From positions 1 to 6,231 of the forward strand of contig JAGGZZ010000005.1 of assembly GCA_021161765.1 (NCBI GenBank): DNA of 6,231 nt, in the 5' to 3' direction. Numbering within the stretch: position 1 is the first letter of the stretch; every line of letters starts with the position of its first letter. This document shows, piece by piece, positions 6,045-6,231 of the stretch. The notes beneath the pieces were generated by a model. It did not search any database and had not been told where the DNA came from. It worked only from the letters and a program-made list of their open reading frames with translations. This stretch comes from Candidatus Methanophagales archaeon. GTDB taxonomy: Archaea; Halobacteriota; Syntropharchaeia; Alkanophagales; Methanospirareceae. Made by a program: the position numbers and the translations under genes.

Positions 6045-6088
6045 AAACCCTTACAGGGTTTTCGGGGTCAACGGGGCGGAGCCCCGTT
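6045..6088 (+). repeat. Palindromic repeat, copy B, intergenic
   Basis: Same double-hairpin unit as 829-869. Stem 1 is 6 bp (6045-6050 with 6056-6061) around the identical loop TTACA. Stem 2 is 8 bp (6070-6077 with 6081-6088) around GGA, and the linker contains the shared CGGGGTCA. Stem differences from copy A are paired: G-C against A-T in stem 1 and T-A against C-G in stem 2. It lies about 90 bp upstream of the 370-residue gene. Confidence 0.75.
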
Positions 6089-6142
6089 ATTGAACTCCTC
6101 CTCGCTCTCGAATTCAAACCGCAGAACCTTATCCTTGAACCA
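6068..6142 (-). pseudogene. Possible gene remnant ending inside the palindromic repeat
   Basis: A 24-codon minus-strand frame reads WFKDKVLRFEFESEEEFN and then NGAPPR with a TGA stop. The first part has coding-like composition; the last residues come from palindromic repeat copy B. It has no start and is closed upstream by an in-frame TGA. It is best read as a possible degraded gene tail capped by repeat DNA, and it could be chance. Confidence 0.25.
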
Positions 6143-6164
6143 TCAAACTTTAAGAAAGTTTGAT
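6142..6164. repeat. Perfect 10-bp hairpin
   Basis: ATCAAACTTT (6142-6151) and its exact complement (6155-6164) flank a 3-nt loop. The hairpin overlaps the stop of the short minus-strand frame at 6150 and could mark a transcript end, although no U-run follows. Confidence 0.5.
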
Positions 6165-6231
6165 CAAATTTGCTTCGCTAATTTCCAGATTTGACTGATT
6201 TATCTTATCACAATACTCTTTAAGTGCATTA
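6150..6231 (-). CDS. Possible C-terminal end of a gene entering from the right
   Basis: A minus-strand frame open from the right edge reads NALKEYCDKINQSNLEISEANLIKLS and stops with TAA at 6150. It has 26 codons and no start inside the window. The residue mix looks protein-like, but the length is too short to be sure. A hairpin overlaps the stop. It could be the tail of an unseen gene. Confidence 0.3.
   Translation of the reverse strand, partial: NALKEYCDKINQSNLEISEANLIKLS

Overview
The window most likely comes from a methanogen- or ANME-related archaeon of the Euryarchaeota/Halobacteriota. The evidence is: an archaeal-type stand-alone GMP synthase PP-ATPase subunit at the left edge, a HisF with the long charged insertion known from Methanosarcina-like HisF, a CBS-containing family II pyrophosphatase, and AT-rich TATA-like boxes about 29-35 bp before several start codons, which implies short or absent leaders. 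The placement is an inference; no rRNA or other marker gene is present.

Layout. At 1-300 (minus) lies the 5' part of guaAB, cut by the window edge. It is divergent from 386-1735 (plus), a fused glutamine amidotransferase/PP-ATPase GMP synthase (GuaA). The two share an 85-bp promoter region. At 1940-3616 (plus) is a manganese-dependent inorganic pyrophosphatase with a CBS-DRTGG-CBS insert, bracketed by two inverted-repeat elements of related sequence (1741-1890 and 3667-3762). Convergent to it is hisF (3804-4628, minus). Upstream of hisF is a long imperfect stem-loop resembling an integron attC site (4741-4832), then an unrecognised 370-residue protein gene (4845-5957, minus). The right end (5958-6231) has no complete gene. 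It holds a palindromic repeat, a perfect 10-bp hairpin and two short coding-like tails.

The most notable observation concerns guaA. It is an open 449-codon frame that keeps the Cys-His-Glu triad and a PP-loop (SGGTDSS), but two segments are abnormal. In the amidotransferase domain the usual W-x-S-H-x-D stretch is replaced by a peptide encoded by a double-hairpin palindromic repeat. A second copy of that repeat sits in the non-coding right end, and paired substitutions between the two copies preserve both stems. In the PP-ATPase domain about 55-65 residues are missing, including the IK[ST]HHN lid motif needed for XMP adenylation. With an apparently normal guaAB next door, this fused GuaA may be a decaying or repurposed paralogue.

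Functionally, guaAB/guaA (GMP synthesis, which releases PPi), the pyrophosphatase (PPi removal) and HisF (which releases AICAR to purine synthesis) all touch purine and PPi metabolism. They are separate transcription units, so this link is only suggestive. No CRISPR array, tRNA, rRNA, transposase or integrase gene was seen.
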